Assembly: GCF_027409185.1 (NCBI RefSeq)
Contig: NC_084462.1
Span: 26,449,577 to 26,513,576 of the forward strand
Reading direction: 5' to 3'
Source: Cynocephalus volans
Taxonomy: Eukaryota > Chordata > Mammalia > Dermoptera > Cynocephalidae
DNA length: 64,000 nt
Position numbers and translations under genes: made by a program. The notes beneath the pieces were generated by a model. That model saw only the letters and a list, made by a program, of their open reading frames with translations, was not told the DNA's origin and did no database searches. Shown piece after piece: positions 63,877-64,000 of the stretch; the stretch's first letter is position 1, and each line of letters opens with the position of its first letter.

Positions 63877-64000
63877 GTGAGACAAGGCTTGGGCTGCACG
63901 GCCCGTCCGAGGCCTACCCTCTTCTGCGCCGGCGCCTCTGGGGGACCGCGGGCCCAGCTTCCCCGTAGCCAAACTCTACAATTCCGTACCCCACCCCCTA
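63877..64000 (+). other. PRKRIP1: Start of PRKRIP1 intron 1
   Basis: Begins GTGAGACAAG and stays GC-rich to the window edge. No further exon was seen. Confidence 0.85.

Overview
The window is a piece of nuclear DNA from a placental mammal. The best match is a colugo (Dermoptera; Galeopterus or Cynocephalus). This call rests on a SINE family whose units look like tRNA-Ile and which occurs both as old monomers and as younger head-to-tail dimers with no tRNA-unrelated body. That is the design published for colugo CYN SINEs. No Alu, B1/B2, horse ERE or carnivore SINE was seen. MIR, L2, L1, MaLR/ERV-L and DNA-transposon relics are those of any placental mammal.

Region 1 (1-22.8 kb) is GC-rich and genic. 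It holds the complete coding part of SH2B2 (APS) on the + strand: eight coding exons from 7924 to 19684, joined in frame to 628 codons plus stop. The product has an N-terminal dimerisation segment, a PH domain, an SH2 domain and a C-terminal Cbl-binding tyrosine. A CpG-rich stretch with two inverted CCAAT boxes and GC boxes near 3.1-3.25 kb is a candidate promoter. The true first exon may instead lie upstream of the window. Introns carry MIR, L2 and one mini-mariner that was later split by a SINE.

Region 2 (22.9-62.9 kb) is AT-rich and has no functional gene. It is a nested archive of retrotransposition: L1 fragments on both strands, at least fifteen tRNA-Ile SINE copies or fragments (seven with clear target-site duplications), three mini-mariner copies, an antisense ERV-L remnant and old MaLR pieces. 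It also holds a 5'-truncated retrocopy of TSPAN12 on the - strand and a full-length vault-RNA retrocopy with poly-A. One 1.4-kb insertion looks like a composite non-autonomous element: an L1-5'UTR-like head, a GC-rich ~97-bp tandem repeat, a pyrimidine tract, a short 3' stub and an A-rich tail. A short relative lies at 52.8 kb. A second mosaic insertion at 41 kb joins L1 5', endonuclease and 3'UTR pieces.

Region 3 (63.4-64 kb) is a CpG-rich promoter followed by the first coding exon of PRKRIP1 (42 codons), which runs off the window. SH2B2 followed by PRKRIP1 in the same orientation matches the order on human 7q22.1. No Speedy/SPDYE-like gene was seen between them. SH2B2 (insulin/growth-factor receptor adaptor) and PRKRIP1 (nuclear dsRNA/PKR-binding, spliceosome-associated protein) are neighbours only; nothing suggests that they work together.
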